Origin: Bacillus tequilensis KCTC 13622
Lineage (GTDB): Bacteria; Bacillota; Bacilli; Bacillales; Bacillaceae
DNA length: 64,000 nt
NCBI RefSeq assembly: GCF_000507145.1
Contig: NZ_AYTO01000007.1
Span: 248,001 to 312,000, forward strand
Reading direction: 5' to 3'
The notes under the pieces were generated by a model, which worked only from the letters and a program-made list of their open reading frames with translations, was not told where the DNA came from and did not search any database. Of the stretch, positions 20,769 through 29,130 are shown piece after piece (the first letter of the stretch is position 1; the number at the start of each line of letters is the position of its first letter). A program made the translations under genes and the position numbers.

Positions 20769-21116
20769 TTACATCAAAGAATCGGGCCCGTCCCCGTGTA
20801 TCTCCTCTTCACCCTGTTCCTCAATATCAATCCCCGAAGCAAGCATTTCTTGCTCTATGTTTTCCAGCACCTGATCGTTTTTTCCTTGAAGAACGCCTTC
20901 ATAATGAAAAGCATCCTGGATGCCGTTTTCCTCTATGGTCGCTAAAATATCGTGGATGTCATTATGGTCTCCTGAAATGGAGCCGAATCCTTGGTTTTGT
21001 TTTTTATAATTCACAAAACCGCTGGGGAGGTTGTTTCCGAGATTCACACACGATGCGCCTTCAACCGTCCCAATAGAGATGGAGCCAATAAAAAAAGAGG
21101 GAGAAAACCGTTTCAC
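20769..21116 (-). CDS. GerP-type small spore protein (last gene of cluster)
   Basis: 115 residues from a GTG at 21116, one base after the stop of the preceding gene and 6 nt after AAAGGGTG. The N-terminal half, IGSISIGTVEGASCVNLGNN and QNQGFGSISGDHNDI, follows the same pattern as the other small proteins of this cluster: a beta strand pair, a G-N-rich turn and a final GxGxxxGxxNxI motif. The C-terminal 50 residues are acidic and unlike the others. GerP proteins build inner-coat structures that let germinants pass; that role is inferred from family resemblance only. Confidence 0.65.
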   Translation of the reverse strand: MKRFSPSFFIGSISIGTVEGASCVNLGNNLPSGFVNYKKQNQGFGSISGDHNDIHDILATIEENGIQDAFHYEGVLQGKNDQVLENIEQEMLASGIDIEEQGEEEIHGDGPDSLM

Positions 21117-21117
21117 G

Positions 21118-21462
21118 TCAAACACCCTTTCCCTGATTGATGGTATACGGCACTGGCTTTCCATCTATTTTAACCTCTATATCATCCTTTTTTGTTTTCT
21201 CACCTCGTGACTGTGATTCAACTTTCGGCCGAACATGAGGAGAGAATACGTTGCCAAGATTCAGCATCCCGCTTAGCTCCTGTATATCCAGGTGATCGAG
21301 ATGAAAGGCTAGATCGTCTAAATGTAACTTCTCTACATTCAAATCCTGTACATCCATTTTCACAAAAATAGGAGGGCGGCGTTCTTCCTGGGAAGATTGT
21401 TCAAGCATATCCACTTTTTGCGCTAATTTTTCAAGCTTTTTTAGGATCTCTTCTATGTTCAT
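21118..21462 (-). CDS. GerPC-like spore germination protein
   Basis: 114 residues: an N-terminal coiled coil (IEEILKKLEKLAQKVDMLEQ) followed by VEKLHLDDLAFHLDHLDIQ and ELSGMLNLGNV. This is the layout of GerPC: a heptad helix, repeated short strands of the form V-x-x-L, then LSGxLNIG. ATG 21462 has GGGATGG 5 nt upstream; an in-frame ATG at 21471 lacks proper spacing. It follows gene 21478-21663 by 15 bp and abuts the next gene by 1 bp, so it is an operon member. Confidence 0.75.
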   Translation of the reverse strand: MNIEEILKKLEKLAQKVDMLEQSSQEERRPPIFVKMDVQDLNVEKLHLDDLAFHLDHLDIQELSGMLNLGNVFSPHVRPKVESQSRGEKTKKDDIEVKIDGKPVPYTINQGKGV

Positions 21463-21477
21463 ATACGCCATCCCTTT

Positions 21478-21663
21478 TTAAAAACTCTTCTCTACAGCTC
21501 CCACATTTCCTTTGATTTTATTCTGCTTTCCCTTTATGGCGCCAAAGCCTTCATTGATAAAGGTTTCACTTTTTCTGCCTTTTTGAACATTTGTTCCGAC
21601 AAAAAGACCCGAAGAATTTTGCAGATGGTTCACTCGCAAAGATCCGTATTTAATTGAGGTCAT
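21478..21663 (-). CDS. GerPA/GerPF-like small spore protein
   Basis: 61 residues. The pattern LRVNHLQNSSGLFVGTN and INEGFGAIKGKQNKI repeats the unit seen throughout this cluster. It overlaps the Hsp20 gene by 4 bp (ATGA) with AGGAGAAG before the ATG, so it is translationally coupled. It is about the size of GerPA, GerPB and GerPF of the classical gerP operon but diverged in sequence. Confidence 0.65.
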   Translation of the reverse strand: MTSIKYGSLRVNHLQNSSGLFVGTNVQKGRKSETFINEGFGAIKGKQNKIKGNVGAVEKSF

Positions 21664-22055
21664 TGCTCTTCTCCTTTTTCATACGTGCGGAATGGAATGG
21701 TGACCGTTAAGATTCCGCTTTTCAATTCTGCATGAATCCGATGCAGATCATACTCTTCGGGAATGAATATCTCCCGTTTGAAGGGGCCATAAAACCGTTC
21801 GCTGGCGATCAGCTCTTGTTCTTCTTCCGGCGGCTGGGGTCGAATCTTTCCTTCGATTATGAGTGTGCGATTCTTTTGATTAATTGACATATCCTCTGCA
21901 CTTGCACCAGCCGCATCAATGGTTATGTCCAATCTGCGGTTTGTTTTTATGATATCGGCTCTCGGTTCGACAAAGGGAGCAATTTCGCGCAGCAGCTCAG
22001 CGAAATCCTTTCCCATCATTTCTTTTACATGGGGATAAAATTGAGATTTTGGCAT
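21660..22055 (-). CDS. Hsp20/alpha-crystallin-family protein in the spore cluster
   Basis: 131 residues with an alpha-crystallin domain at about 40-128: RRLDITIDAAGASAEDMSINQKN, RTLIIEGKI, FIPEEYDLHRIHAEL, then SGILTVTIP with the I-x-I/V-like end. Small heat-shock folds are used as coat proteins in Bacillus (CotM, CotP), so a coat or cortex role is likely given the GerP-like neighbours. A GGGGG site stands 10 nt before ATG 22055. The N-terminal arm is short, suggesting a small oligomer. Confidence 0.8.
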   Translation of the reverse strand: MPKSQFYPHVKEMMGKDFAELLREIAPFVEPRADIIKTNRRLDITIDAAGASAEDMSINQKNRTLIIEGKIRPQPPEEEQELIASERFYGPFKREIFIPEEYDLHRIHAELKSGILTVTIPFRTYEKGEEQ

Positions 22056-22153
22056 AAATAAAAAACCCCCTGCACATAGCCATACATGTTTAGAATCTAT
22101 AATTATGCTTATGTGCTTTTTATGGAGGTATGCTAAAAGAAAAATATTCCCTT

Positions 22154-22399
22154 TTAAAGTGTTTGATTTTGTACACTTGGCGATATATTTTGGTTATTCA
22201 TGTTGCCGTCTATGCCGTCAGGGTCAATAACTGTGGAAACGTTCCCTTGATTCAGCACATTTCCTGCGAAGAAGCCGATTCCGTTATTTACTTTACGATG
22301 CGCAGCCCAGCCTGGGAGCTGATTTTCTCCAATCGCGATGGCTGTATTTGTCTGCTGGGAATTCACATTGATTGCACCGAGTGTAAAACCGATAGCCAA
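22154..22399 (-). CDS. GerPA/GerPF-like small spore protein
   Basis: 81 residues from a TTG at 22399, set by a strong AAGGAGGAGG 8 nt upstream; the open frame upstream is not supported. It shows one clear unit: FTLGAINVNSQQTNTAIAIG, ENQLPGWAAHRKVNNGIG, then GNVLNQGNVSTVIDPDGIDG. It follows the two-unit protein by 35 bp. A 98-bp gap then separates it from the Hsp20 gene. Confidence 0.7.
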   Translation of the reverse strand: MAIGFTLGAINVNSQQTNTAIAIGENQLPGWAAHRKVNNGIGFFAGNVLNQGNVSTVIDPDGIDGNMNNQNISPSVQNQTL

Positions 22400-22434
22400 A
22401 CAAATCCTCCTCCTTTTCAAACCAAGGCAGCCCT

Positions 22435-22905
22435 TTAAAAATAATCATTTATTTGACAGTCATTTTCGTCGTTATCAATCACGAAAGACGAGTTTTGCGT
22501 GTTTTGAATGGTGCCTAATAACCTTCCCTGGCCGGACGTTCGCTTACTATGTGCACTCCAGCCGGTAAGTTCGTTTTCGCCGACTGAAATGGCAGCACAT
22601 GTATCCAGAACGTTAATATTAATTTCCCCAACATCAATATCATTCTGATTTTCTCCCGAGTTCCCTTCAAATGAAATCCTGTTTTCATGATGAATCGGCG
22701 TGTCTACCTCATCGTTATCTGTCACATAGCTAAAATTATGAGACACCTGGGAGTTAGTCATTGATCCGAGTCCGTAATTGTTTTTCCGGTGCGAAGACCA
22801 ACTATGCGCATAATTGGTTCCGATAAATATTCCTGAGGAGGTATCAATTGAAATCACACTAATATTGTTCACTTGAACCTGGTTTACTGCTTGTCGATGA
22901 TTCAA
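22435..22905 (-). CDS. two-unit GerPA-like spore protein (first gene of cluster)
   Basis: 156 residues made of two copies of the same unit. Unit 1 is about residues 9-78 (ISVISIDTSSGIFIGTNYAH ... SSHRKNNYGLG ... VTDNDEVD). Unit 2 is about 90-155 (ININVLDTCAAISVGENEL ... SAHSKRTSGQGR ... VIDNDENDC). The pattern WSxHxKxNxGxG is shared with the 81-residue neighbour. TTG 22905 is the working start, with AAGGA 11 nt upstream; it is not certain. A sigma-K-like promoter lies 40-70 bp upstream. Confidence 0.7.
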   Translation of the reverse strand: MNHRQAVNQVQVNNISVISIDTSSGIFIGTNYAHSWSSHRKNNYGLGSMTNSQVSHNFSYVTDNDEVDTPIHHENRISFEGNSGENQNDIDVGEININVLDTCAAISVGENELTGWSAHSKRTSGQGRLLGTIQNTQNSSFVIDNDENDCQINDYF

Positions 22906-23024
22906 TCTTATTCAGTCCTTGATATGTCTTTTCAGTCCATTGCTTTACAATATGTTCTGACTCGGTTAATGGTTCGGGTTCTTTTACAAGCTGTATCAGC
23001 CTTAGAAATTGCCTGGACGCTAAA
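22859..23024 (-). pseudogene. C-terminal remnant of an unidentified gene
   Basis: Directly after yybH, in another frame, the minus strand reads RQFLRLIQLVKEPEPL and then SEHIVKQWTEKTYQGLNKIE to a stop at 22859-22861. There is no start codon and an in-frame stop closes it upstream in yybH. It looks like a true protein end left by a deletion. By place it could be what remains of yybI, which I cannot verify. It overlaps the promoter and first codons of the spore cluster. Confidence 0.35.
22946..22973 (-). promoter_or_regulatory. sigma-K-like promoter of the GerP-like cluster
   Basis: ACC, then 16 bp, then CATATTGTA on the minus strand. This fits the mother-cell sigma-K consensus (AC, 16-17 bp, CATANNNTA) at all defined bases. 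It is placed to start RNA about 30 nt before the two-unit gene at 22905. Confidence 0.55.
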
Positions 23025-23409
23025 CATCAATCAAATCCGTACCATATGAATTATCGACTGCACAAAGCCACTGCCCCTGCACGTTCTTTCTAAACACATA
23101 GGTCGCCCTTCTTTCCATCGCATACTCAGAGTCCTTTTTATCCGAATCAAGCAGTGTCTGATAAAGGACGAGTACAGTGTCACCTGATTCCAAAAGAATC
23201 ATTTCCCCTTGTGTTGGGGCAATATGATGATCGAAATAGTTCGCGATCGCGATAAACGCTCTTTTGATTTCTTCTTTGCCTCGCGCAATCTTGCCTGGCT
23301 TCACTACTAAAATGGCATCTTCCGTGTAGTAATTCATCAGTGTGTCAAAATCTTCATTTTGGATTGCCAAGTCATACGCAGAGATGATGTCTTTCAGTTG
23401 CTGTTCCAA
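23020..23409 (-). CDS. yybH: SnoaL/DUF4440-like protein YybH
   Basis: 129 residues with the cone-shaped NTF2/SnoaL fold: N-terminal helix [24 protein letters not shown], then [11 protein letters not shown], and C-terminal strands [24 protein letters not shown]. The TTG start at 23409, with GGGGGA upstream, gives exactly the known YybH length; the frame reads further up to ATGs without a site. The family includes isomerases and polyketide cyclases; the reaction here is unknown. Confidence 0.85.
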   Translation of the reverse strand: MEQQLKDIISAYDLAIQNEDFDTLMNYYTEDAILVVKPGKIARGKEEIKRAFIAIANYFDHHIAPTQGEMILLESGDTVLVLYQTLLDSDKKDSEYAMERRATYVFRKNVQGQWLCAVDNSYGTDLIDV

Positions 23410-23554
23410 ATGAATTCCCCCAATCATCATGATTGGATATATTATACAATGTTTGACACGCTGAAATCGTAAAAATAAAAGGAAAAGGATTCCTGTTTCC
23501 TATATAATAAAATAGATATATTTAACAAAGTAAAAAGTGAAGGGGTGGACAATT

Positions 23555-24394
23555 TTGTCTGCGAAAGTAACGTTACATGACCATATACATCATGATTTAA
23601 GCGCGGATTGCCAGCATTGTTTTGGCCTGTGCTGTGTCGCCTTGCCTTATGCGAAGTCGGCGGATTTTGCTTTTGACAAAGACGGGGGCACGCCTTGCCG
23701 CAACTTACAATCAAACTATCAATGTTCGATCCATAAAAATCTCAGAGAAAAAGGATTTCGAGGCTGCTCTGCATATGAATGCTTTGGCGCCGGACAGAAA
23801 GTATCCCAAATCACTTATGGGGGAAAGGATTGGCGAAACAGCCCGGAAACGGCCAACGAGATGTTTGGCGTTTTTCCTATCATGCAGCAGTTGCACGAAA
23901 TGCTCTGGTATTTACATGAAGCTCTTTCTATAGATATAGCCAAGCCGATTCATCCTGAACTGAGAACCAGTTTCGAAAAAATAGAAAGGCTCACCAGACT
24001 CAGCAAAGAACGCCTGCTGACACTGCAGGTGGACGAGCATCGAGCTGAGGTCAATGAATGGCTGTTAAAAACGAGTGAACTGGTGCGTGCCCAAGCCCGC
24101 CATCCAAAACTCCCGAAAAAGGTCAGCCGGGGAAGTGTCCTGATCGGCGCGAAACTGAAAGGGCTTGATCTGCGAGGAGCAAATCTAAGAGGGGCGCTGC
24201 TCATAGCCGCCGATCTGAGAAATGCCGATTTGAGAATGACAGACTTTATCGGTGCAGATATGAGAGACGCTGATCTCAGCGGCGCCGACCTAACCGGGAG
24301 CATCTTTCTGACACAGGCACAGGTGAACGCCGCCAACGGCGATTCGAACACAAAGCTGCCGCCGTCTTTACGAATCCCTGCCCATTGGAAATAA
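23555..24394 (+). CDS. yybG: pentapeptide-repeat protein YybG
   Basis: 279 residues from a TTG at 23555 after AAGGGGTGG. The N-terminal part has a Cys cluster (CQHCFGLCC, then C, C, GCSAYEC) that could hold a metal or Fe-S centre. The C-terminal part, about 190-255, is a pentapeptide-repeat helix (A[DN]LxxA: GANLRGALLIAADLRNADL ...). Such helices mimic DNA and some protect gyrase, but no target is known for YybG. It is convergent with yybF through a shared terminator. Confidence 0.88.
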   Translation: MSAKVTLHDHIHHDLSADCQHCFGLCCVALPYAKSADFAFDKDGGTPCRNLQSNYQCSIHKNLREKGFRGCSAYECFGAGQKVSQITYGGKDWRNSPETANEMFGVFPIMQQLHEMLWYLHEALSIDIAKPIHPELRTSFEKIERLTRLSKERLLTLQVDEHRAEVNEWLLKTSELVRAQARHPKLPKKVSRGSVLIGAKLKGLDLRGANLRGALLIAADLRNADLRMTDFIGADMRDADLSGADLTGSIFLTQAQVNAANGDSNTKLPPSLRIPAHWK

Positions 24395-24421
24395 AAAAGG
24401 ACCCGCTTACGGTCCTTTTTT
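24393..24421. terminator. bidirectional terminator yybG / yybF
   Basis: AAAAAGGACC / GGTCCTTTTT with a seven-base loop, directly after yybG and overlapping the end of yybF. Confidence 0.88.
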
Positions 24422-25645
24422 GCAGTCATCAATTGAATCCTTTTTTGTTCCTTTTTCCGGCACTTTCGCACTTCTACTTGCCAAGTATCCCGACAGCCAT
24501 AACGCAACCAGCAGCATGAAGGTGATCATGCCGACGACACCCAGCCAGTGAAAAGCAGACCAGAAAAGCCCGCCGACCGTTCCGCAAACACTTGAACCGG
24601 CGTAATAAAAGAACAAATACAGCGACGACGCCTGCGCTTTGTTGTGCAGAGCTCTCCTTCCCACCCAGCTGCTGGCGACTGAGTGGCCGCCGAAGAAGCC
24701 GAATGTAAAGAGCGCAATCCCCAAAATTTTCACTGCTAATATACTGTTTATCGTTAATAAAGCACCCGTGACAACAATGCATATATTCATCACCAGTATT
24801 TTCGGGTAGCCATATTGATCAACCATTCTTCCAATGAAGGACGAACTGAAAATCCCTACAATCATCACAATAAAAATCCAGCTGGCAAACGCTTTATTAA
24901 ACGAATACGGCGGTCCCAACAGCACATACGCAATGTAGTTAAACAATGCCACATTGCTTCCGAGCAGCAAAAAACCAATGAGGAACAAGCTTAATAGTTT
25001 CCGATCCTTCAAGTGGCTGATGAGAGACAATCCCAATTGTCCGAACTCCAATTTTCTCGGCGTGAAATGCCTGGATGGAGGCAAATTCATAAAAAAGATC
25101 ATGCTTGCGATCAAACTAATCACACCAATTGACCCCATCGCCATATGCCAAGTAAAGTATTCACTCAGAAGTCCTGACACGATCCTTCCAAAAACGGCGC
25201 CAATCGCGTTTCCACTGATATACAGACCCATCGCTGATCCAAGGCTTCCAGGTTCAATTTCTTCTCCGAGATAAGCCATCGCAATCGAAGGAAGGCCGGC
25301 GAGCGCAATCCCTTGAATGGTTCTTAATACGAGCAGCGTATGAAAGTTCGGGCTGAAGGCCGACGCCAAACAGAGAACGGATGCGGCCAGCATCGATATA
25401 GCCATAATCGGCTTGCGCCCCCATACCTCTGACAACGAACCAAAAACGAGCATGCTGACAGCTAACAGCATTGTGGTAACAGATAAAGAAAGACTCGCCG
25501 CAGTAGGTGTCACATGAAATTCCCGCGTGAATTCCTCCATGAGCGGCTGCACGCAATAAAGAATTGCAAATGTATTAAAACCCGCGGCAAAGAAAGCAAA
25601 CGTAATTTTACGAAAAACCGGTGTGCCTTTTTGAATGTATGTCAT
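24407..25645 (-). CDS. yybF: MFS transporter YybF (YnfM-like drug/arabinose efflux branch)
   Basis: 412 residues from ATG 25645 (MTYIQKG). Twelve helices; the motif GSLSEVWGRKPIMAISM follows helix 2 and LGEEIEPGSLGSAMGLYISG lies in the centre. The pattern is that of the YnfM/AraJ-like DHA1 efflux group. The start is uncertain: the frame extends 19 codons upstream to an ATG at 25702, which has an AAAGG-like site. It is divergent from the LysR gene yybE, its likely regulator. Confidence 0.85.
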   Translation of the reverse strand: MTYIQKGTPVFRKITFAFFAAGFNTFAILYCVQPLMEEFTREFHVTPTAASLSLSVTTMLLAVSMLVFGSLSEVWGRKPIMAISMLAASVLCLASAFSPNFHTLLVLRTIQGIALAGLPSIAMAYLGEEIEPGSLGSAMGLYISGNAIGAVFGRIVSGLLSEYFTWHMAMGSIGVISLIASMIFFMNLPPSRHFTPRKLEFGQLGLSLISHLKDRKLLSLFLIGFLLLGSNVALFNYIAYVLLGPPYSFNKAFASWIFIVMIVGIFSSSFIGRMVDQYGYPKILVMNICIVVTGALLTINSILAVKILGIALFTFGFFGGHSVASSWVGRRALHNKAQASSLYLFFYYAGSSVCGTVGGLFWSAFHWLGVVGMITFMLLVALWLSGYLASRSAKVPEKGTKKDSIDDCKKGP

Positions 25646-25781
25646 CGGGACTTCATCGGCCCCTCCGCATGTTGTTGAGCACTGCGATTCATAAACAACC
25701 ATCCTTTATTTCCAATGAATTCAAACATTCTCGAGTCTGTTTATACATTTATCTTAGCATCGTTAATATATGTTGTATAAT

Positions 25782-25796
25782 GCATATAAAATATGC
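25782..25796. promoter_or_regulatory. probable YybE operator between yybF and yybE
   Basis: GCATAT AAA ATATGC is a perfect dyad with an AT-rich centre, the shape bound by LysR-type regulators. It lies 37 bp before yybE and 137 bp before yybF, in the divergent gap. Confidence 0.5.
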
Positions 25797-25832
25797 TTTT
25801 CATGCTTATATGTAATAAAGGAGGGATGATGC

Positions 25833-26711
25833 TTGGAATGGGAGCAGCTTGAATATTTTCAAACACTGGCCCGGATGCAGCACGTGACAAAAGCGGCAAA
25901 AAGCCTCTCCATCACTCAGCCCGCGCTTTCACGCTCAATCGCCAGACTGGAGAACCACTTAGGCGTCCCGCTATTCGACAGACAGGGACGATCTATTACC
26001 TTAAATAAATACGGGTACATCTTTTTGCGGCGTGTTCAGGCGATGATGAAGGAGTACACCGAAGGAAAAGAGGAAATCCAAGCCTTATTAAAGCCAGACC
26101 AAGGGGAGGTGTCTTTCGGTTTTTTACATACATTAGGGACAACGCTCGTGCCCGACCTCATCGGCTCCTTTCAGCAGGATTATCCCAACATTTCCTTCCA
26201 GCTGAAGCAAAACCATTCTTATTGGCTGCTCGAACGATTAAAGTCCGGGGATCTGGACCTCTGTCTCCTCGCTTCCATCAAGCCTGAAAAAACGATCCAA
26301 TGGATCAGGCTGTGGAGTGAAGAACTATTTGTATTTGTACCAAACGATCACCCGTTAGCTAATCGTGAAAGCATTACCCTGAGTGAGATTGCCGATGAGC
26401 GTTTTATTTTATTGAAAAAAGGCTACGCGCTTCGAATGACGGTCGATGAGCTGTTTGAGAAAGCCGATATACAGCCGAACATTATGTTTGAAGGGGAAGA
26501 AGCCGCCACTGCGGCAGGTTTTGTGGCGGCCGGACTGGGCATATCCATTTTGCCTGATCTAAAAGGCTTAGACCAAAGCAAAATCACAAAAATTCGTGTC
26601 ACCTGGCCGGAATGTCAGCGTGTCATCGGCATCGCCTGGATAAAAGGCCGTTTTTTATCGCCGGTTGCCGAGACCTTTAAACAGTATGTCATCAGCCATT
26701 TTTCTGAGTAA
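25833..26711 (+). CDS. yybE: LysR-type regulator YybE
   Basis: 292 residues. The N-terminal winged helix MEWEQLEYFQTLARMQHVTKAAKSL with TQPALSRSIARLE, then the effector-binding domain from about residue 90 (EVSFGFLHTLGTTLVPDLIG). It probably controls the divergent efflux gene yybF and possibly itself. The start is TTG at 25833 after AAAGGAGGG. The GNAT gene yybD follows 14 bp later and is likely co-transcribed. Confidence 0.92.
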   Translation: MEWEQLEYFQTLARMQHVTKAAKSLSITQPALSRSIARLENHLGVPLFDRQGRSITLNKYGYIFLRRVQAMMKEYTEGKEEIQALLKPDQGEVSFGFLHTLGTTLVPDLIGSFQQDYPNISFQLKQNHSYWLLERLKSGDLDLCLLASIKPEKTIQWIRLWSEELFVFVPNDHPLANRESITLSEIADERFILLKKGYALRMTVDELFEKADIQPNIMFEGEEAATAAGFVAAGLGISILPDLKGLDQSKITKIRVTWPECQRVIGIAWIKGRFLSPVAETFKQYVISHFSE

Positions 26712-26725
26712 GGGAGGATCATATC

Positions 26726-27163
26726 GTGAATGTGAAAAGAATAACGTCAGAACATGATTTACATATCGCATTTGAAATCAGAAAAGCTGTATTTGTTGAG
26801 GAACAAGGCTGTCCCGTTTCCGATGAATTCGATGAGTTCGATACACTCTGTGGAGATTGCCGGCACATCTTGGTTTATCATGAGAATGAACCCGTTGGCA
26901 CAGCCCGTGTCCGTATCGTTGATCACGTGGGTAAATTGGAAAGAATCTGCATTCTGAAGCCTTATCGCAAGTTCGGGCTGGGCAAAGTAATAGTCGATTC
27001 GTTAGAACGCATTGTGAAAGAACAAAGCATTTCTGCCTTCAAACTGTACGGCCAGACACAGGCGGCAGGCTTTTATGAAAAGCTCGGCTATCAGACAGCA
27101 TCAGATGAATTTATGCTGGATGGCATTCCCCACGTGCTGATGACAAAGGAAGATAGCCGGTAA
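26726..27163 (+). CDS. yybD: GNAT acetyltransferase YybD
   Basis: 145 residues of the ElaA-like GNAT type. Motif A for acetyl-CoA is ICILKPYRKFGLGKVI and the C-terminal GFYEKLGYQ is typical. Start GTG with GGGAGG 9 nt upstream. It is a close paralogue of YyaT at 28.7 kb: VKRITSEHDLHIAFEIRKAVFVEEQ against the same region there. Acceptor substrate unknown. Confidence 0.88.
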   Translation: MNVKRITSEHDLHIAFEIRKAVFVEEQGCPVSDEFDEFDTLCGDCRHILVYHENEPVGTARVRIVDHVGKLERICILKPYRKFGLGKVIVDSLERIVKEQSISAFKLYGQTQAAGFYEKLGYQTASDEFMLDGIPHVLMTKEDSR

Positions 27164-27272
27164 ATCGTTCACAAATGTATGACCGTAAGCAGTTGATTGG
27201 TATACGAATCAACGATGAGTGAAGGATTGCTTGTATGCCAGCGAAGTTTTCATTCCTTATTCTGTCATACTT

Positions 27273-27938
27273 CTATTGGTCCCTATACCTTATCACATAG
27301 TTTTTATACAACTCTTCGTTATAAAGAATCTCTTCACCATGTGAAGAGCAAATGAGCGCTGGTTTGATTTGATCTATGATTGCGCCGCTGTCGATGTTCT
27401 CATTCATATCCACGCTGAATCTTCTGATAGGCGGGTGTAAATCCTTCTTACTTGTGATAAAAAGATCTCCTGTTAAAAGGGTATGATCCATTTCATGATG
27501 ATACACGACGTGCCCCGGGGAATGTCCGGGTGTTAAATCGTATTGCAAAGGCAAATGAGCCAGCGTTTGCTCCGTCAGCGGCTGGACGACATAGGCAACC
27601 CCTGTGTTCTCCACTTCACTTTTGTTCGGATAAGGCACTTCCCCATTGATATACTTTAGTTCTTTTTGATGCGCAAAAATCGGAATATCAAATCGCTCTA
27701 ACCACTTTGACGCACCGCCGATATGATCGCTGTGGCCATGGGTAAGCAAAATGGCTTTTGGATTGCCGATCGCTAACGCTGCCCTCATTTGAACATCAGC
27801 AAACCGCTCTATTCCAGTATCAATGATATAAACATCATCACTATCTTTAATAAACCAAGTATGAACCGGGATACGAAGAGGCACATCAAGTTCAAATTCA
27901 CATTGAAAGACATGTTCTGATAGCTGTCTCAAGTTCAT
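27273..27938 (-). CDS. yybB: metallo-beta-lactamase-fold hydrolase YybB
   Basis: 221 residues. Zinc motifs: LTHGHSDHIGG (HxHxDH), PGHSPGHVVYH, LTGDLFI and a final CSSHGEE. It resembles general MBL-fold hydrolases (glyoxalase II, lactonase and others); the substrate is open. ATG 27938 follows AAAGGGAG by 8 nt. As I recall B. subtilis 168, yybC lies between yybD and yybB; here the 109 bp between them hold no gene. Confidence 0.87.
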   Translation of the reverse strand: MNLRQLSEHVFQCEFELDVPLRIPVHTWFIKDSDDVYIIDTGIERFADVQMRAALAIGNPKAILLTHGHSDHIGGASKWLERFDIPIFAHQKELKYINGEVPYPNKSEVENTGVAYVVQPLTEQTLAHLPLQYDLTPGHSPGHVVYHHEMDHTLLTGDLFITSKKDLHPPIRRFSVDMNENIDSGAIIDQIKPALICSSHGEEILYNEELYKNYVIRYRDQ

Positions 27939-28128
27939 CCAAGCCACTCCCTTTGGAAATTTTTTGATATCCTCACTGTATTACAAATCAATTAAATATG
28001 TAACGGCGCACATTTTTGCAACTTGCATTGAGAGACGGGAAATTGGTCTTTTGCGGACTCATATTTGGTTCTGCAGATACTGAAGGGCAATACCATTAAT
28101 GTGTTTTTTAACGGTTACATTTGATCCA

Positions 28129-28581
28129 TTAATAATCCCTCTTGTTCCCCTTCTTCACATACTCCCAATCACGTTCTACATTTTTCCTCACTCTGTGAAC
28201 GAGTTTAAACATAGTTTCCTTTTCCTCAGGTGTAAAACCGGACAAGGCCACTTCCATGGAATGTTCTCCTTCTCTTTTTAACAATGGATACACCTTTTTT
28301 CCTTTCTCAGTCGGGAACAGTTTTTTTATTTTTTTGTTTTGTTCATCCGGCTGTTTTTGAATAAATCCCTGCATTTCCAATTTCTTAATGGCCCGCGCGG
28401 CCGTTGTTCGGTCCACTTTTATCATTTCCGCCAATTTTTCTTGAATAATTCCCGGATTTTCGTATATACGTACAAGATAAAGATACTGCCCTCTTGTTAA
28501 GTCCAAATCTTTAAATTCAATATTGCTTATGGAATCCAACGCTCTTGCTATCATGCCGATCTCACGCAAAATGTCATTCAT
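28129..28581 (-). CDS. yybA: MarR-family regulator YybA
   Basis: 150 residues with a MarR winged helix: LTRGQYLYLVRIYENPGIIQ, DRTTAARAIKKLEMQGFIQK and the wing DEQNKKIKKLFPTEKGKK. It is divergent from yyaT-yyaS and probably represses them and itself. A palindrome is placed between the genes (28618-28629). Ligand unknown. Confidence 0.9.
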   Translation of the reverse strand: MNDILREIGMIARALDSISNIEFKDLDLTRGQYLYLVRIYENPGIIQEKLAEMIKVDRTTAARAIKKLEMQGFIQKQPDEQNKKIKKLFPTEKGKKVYPLLKREGEHSMEVALSGFTPEEKETMFKLVHRVRKNVERDWEYVKKGNKRDY

Positions 28582-28617
28582 TCCTAAAACTCCTCGCGTT
28601 ATTTTTATTGCAATTAC

Positions 28618-28629
28618 AACAAAATTGTT
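28618..28629. promoter_or_regulatory. probable YybA operator
   Basis: AACAAAATTGTT, arms AACAA/TTGTT, in the 117-bp gap between divergent yybA and yyaT, 37 bp before yybA. MarR proteins bind short dyads of this sort. Confidence 0.4.
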
Positions 28630-28698
28630 TTAACCTTACTATTATAAGACCACATGCATGCGGCACAGTCCAGACTAATATCAGAAAAGGATTGATTT

Positions 28699-29130
28699 AT
28701 GATGAATATAAAAAGAATAACTACTGAAAATGACTTACGTGCTGCTTTAGATATTAGAAGAACTGTATTCATTGAGGAACAAAATATATGTGAATCCGAT
28801 GAGTTCGATGAATTTGATACGCTCCAAGAACAGTGTCAGCATATCTTGGTATATCATAAAAAACAGCCTGTCGGCACAGGCCGTGTGCGCATTCTTGATC
28901 ATACAGGTAAGCTGGAGAGAATCTGCATCCTAAAACCGTACCGTAAGTACGGATTGGGCAAAGTTATCATAAGCGAGTTAGAAAACATCATGAAAGAAAA
29001 AGGCATTACTGCATATAAGCTGCATGGACAAACACAAGCAGCAGGCTTTTATCAAAAACTGGGCTACCAGATTTCCTCACAAGAATTTATGGAAGACGGC
29101 ATCCCCCATGTCTTGATGACAAAAGAATGA
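28699..29130 (+). CDS. yyaT: GNAT acetyltransferase YyaT
   Basis: 143 residues (or 142 if the second of two adjacent ATGs is used). ElaA-like GNAT with ICILKPYRKYGLGKVI as the acetyl-CoA motif. Very like YybD 2 kb away, so one arose by duplication of the other. The stop overlaps the start of yyaS by 4 bp. Confidence 0.88.
   Translation: MMNIKRITTENDLRAALDIRRTVFIEEQNICESDEFDEFDTLQEQCQHILVYHKKQPVGTGRVRILDHTGKLERICILKPYRKYGLGKVIISELENIMKEKGITAYKLHGQTQAAGFYQKLGYQISSQEFMEDGIPHVLMTKE

Noticed and set aside
21109..21124. parS-like CGTTTCACGTCAAACA in the GerP-like cluster
   Set aside because: Two mismatches to the consensus, one in the palindrome core; it codes for the start of the last cluster gene and is likely chance.
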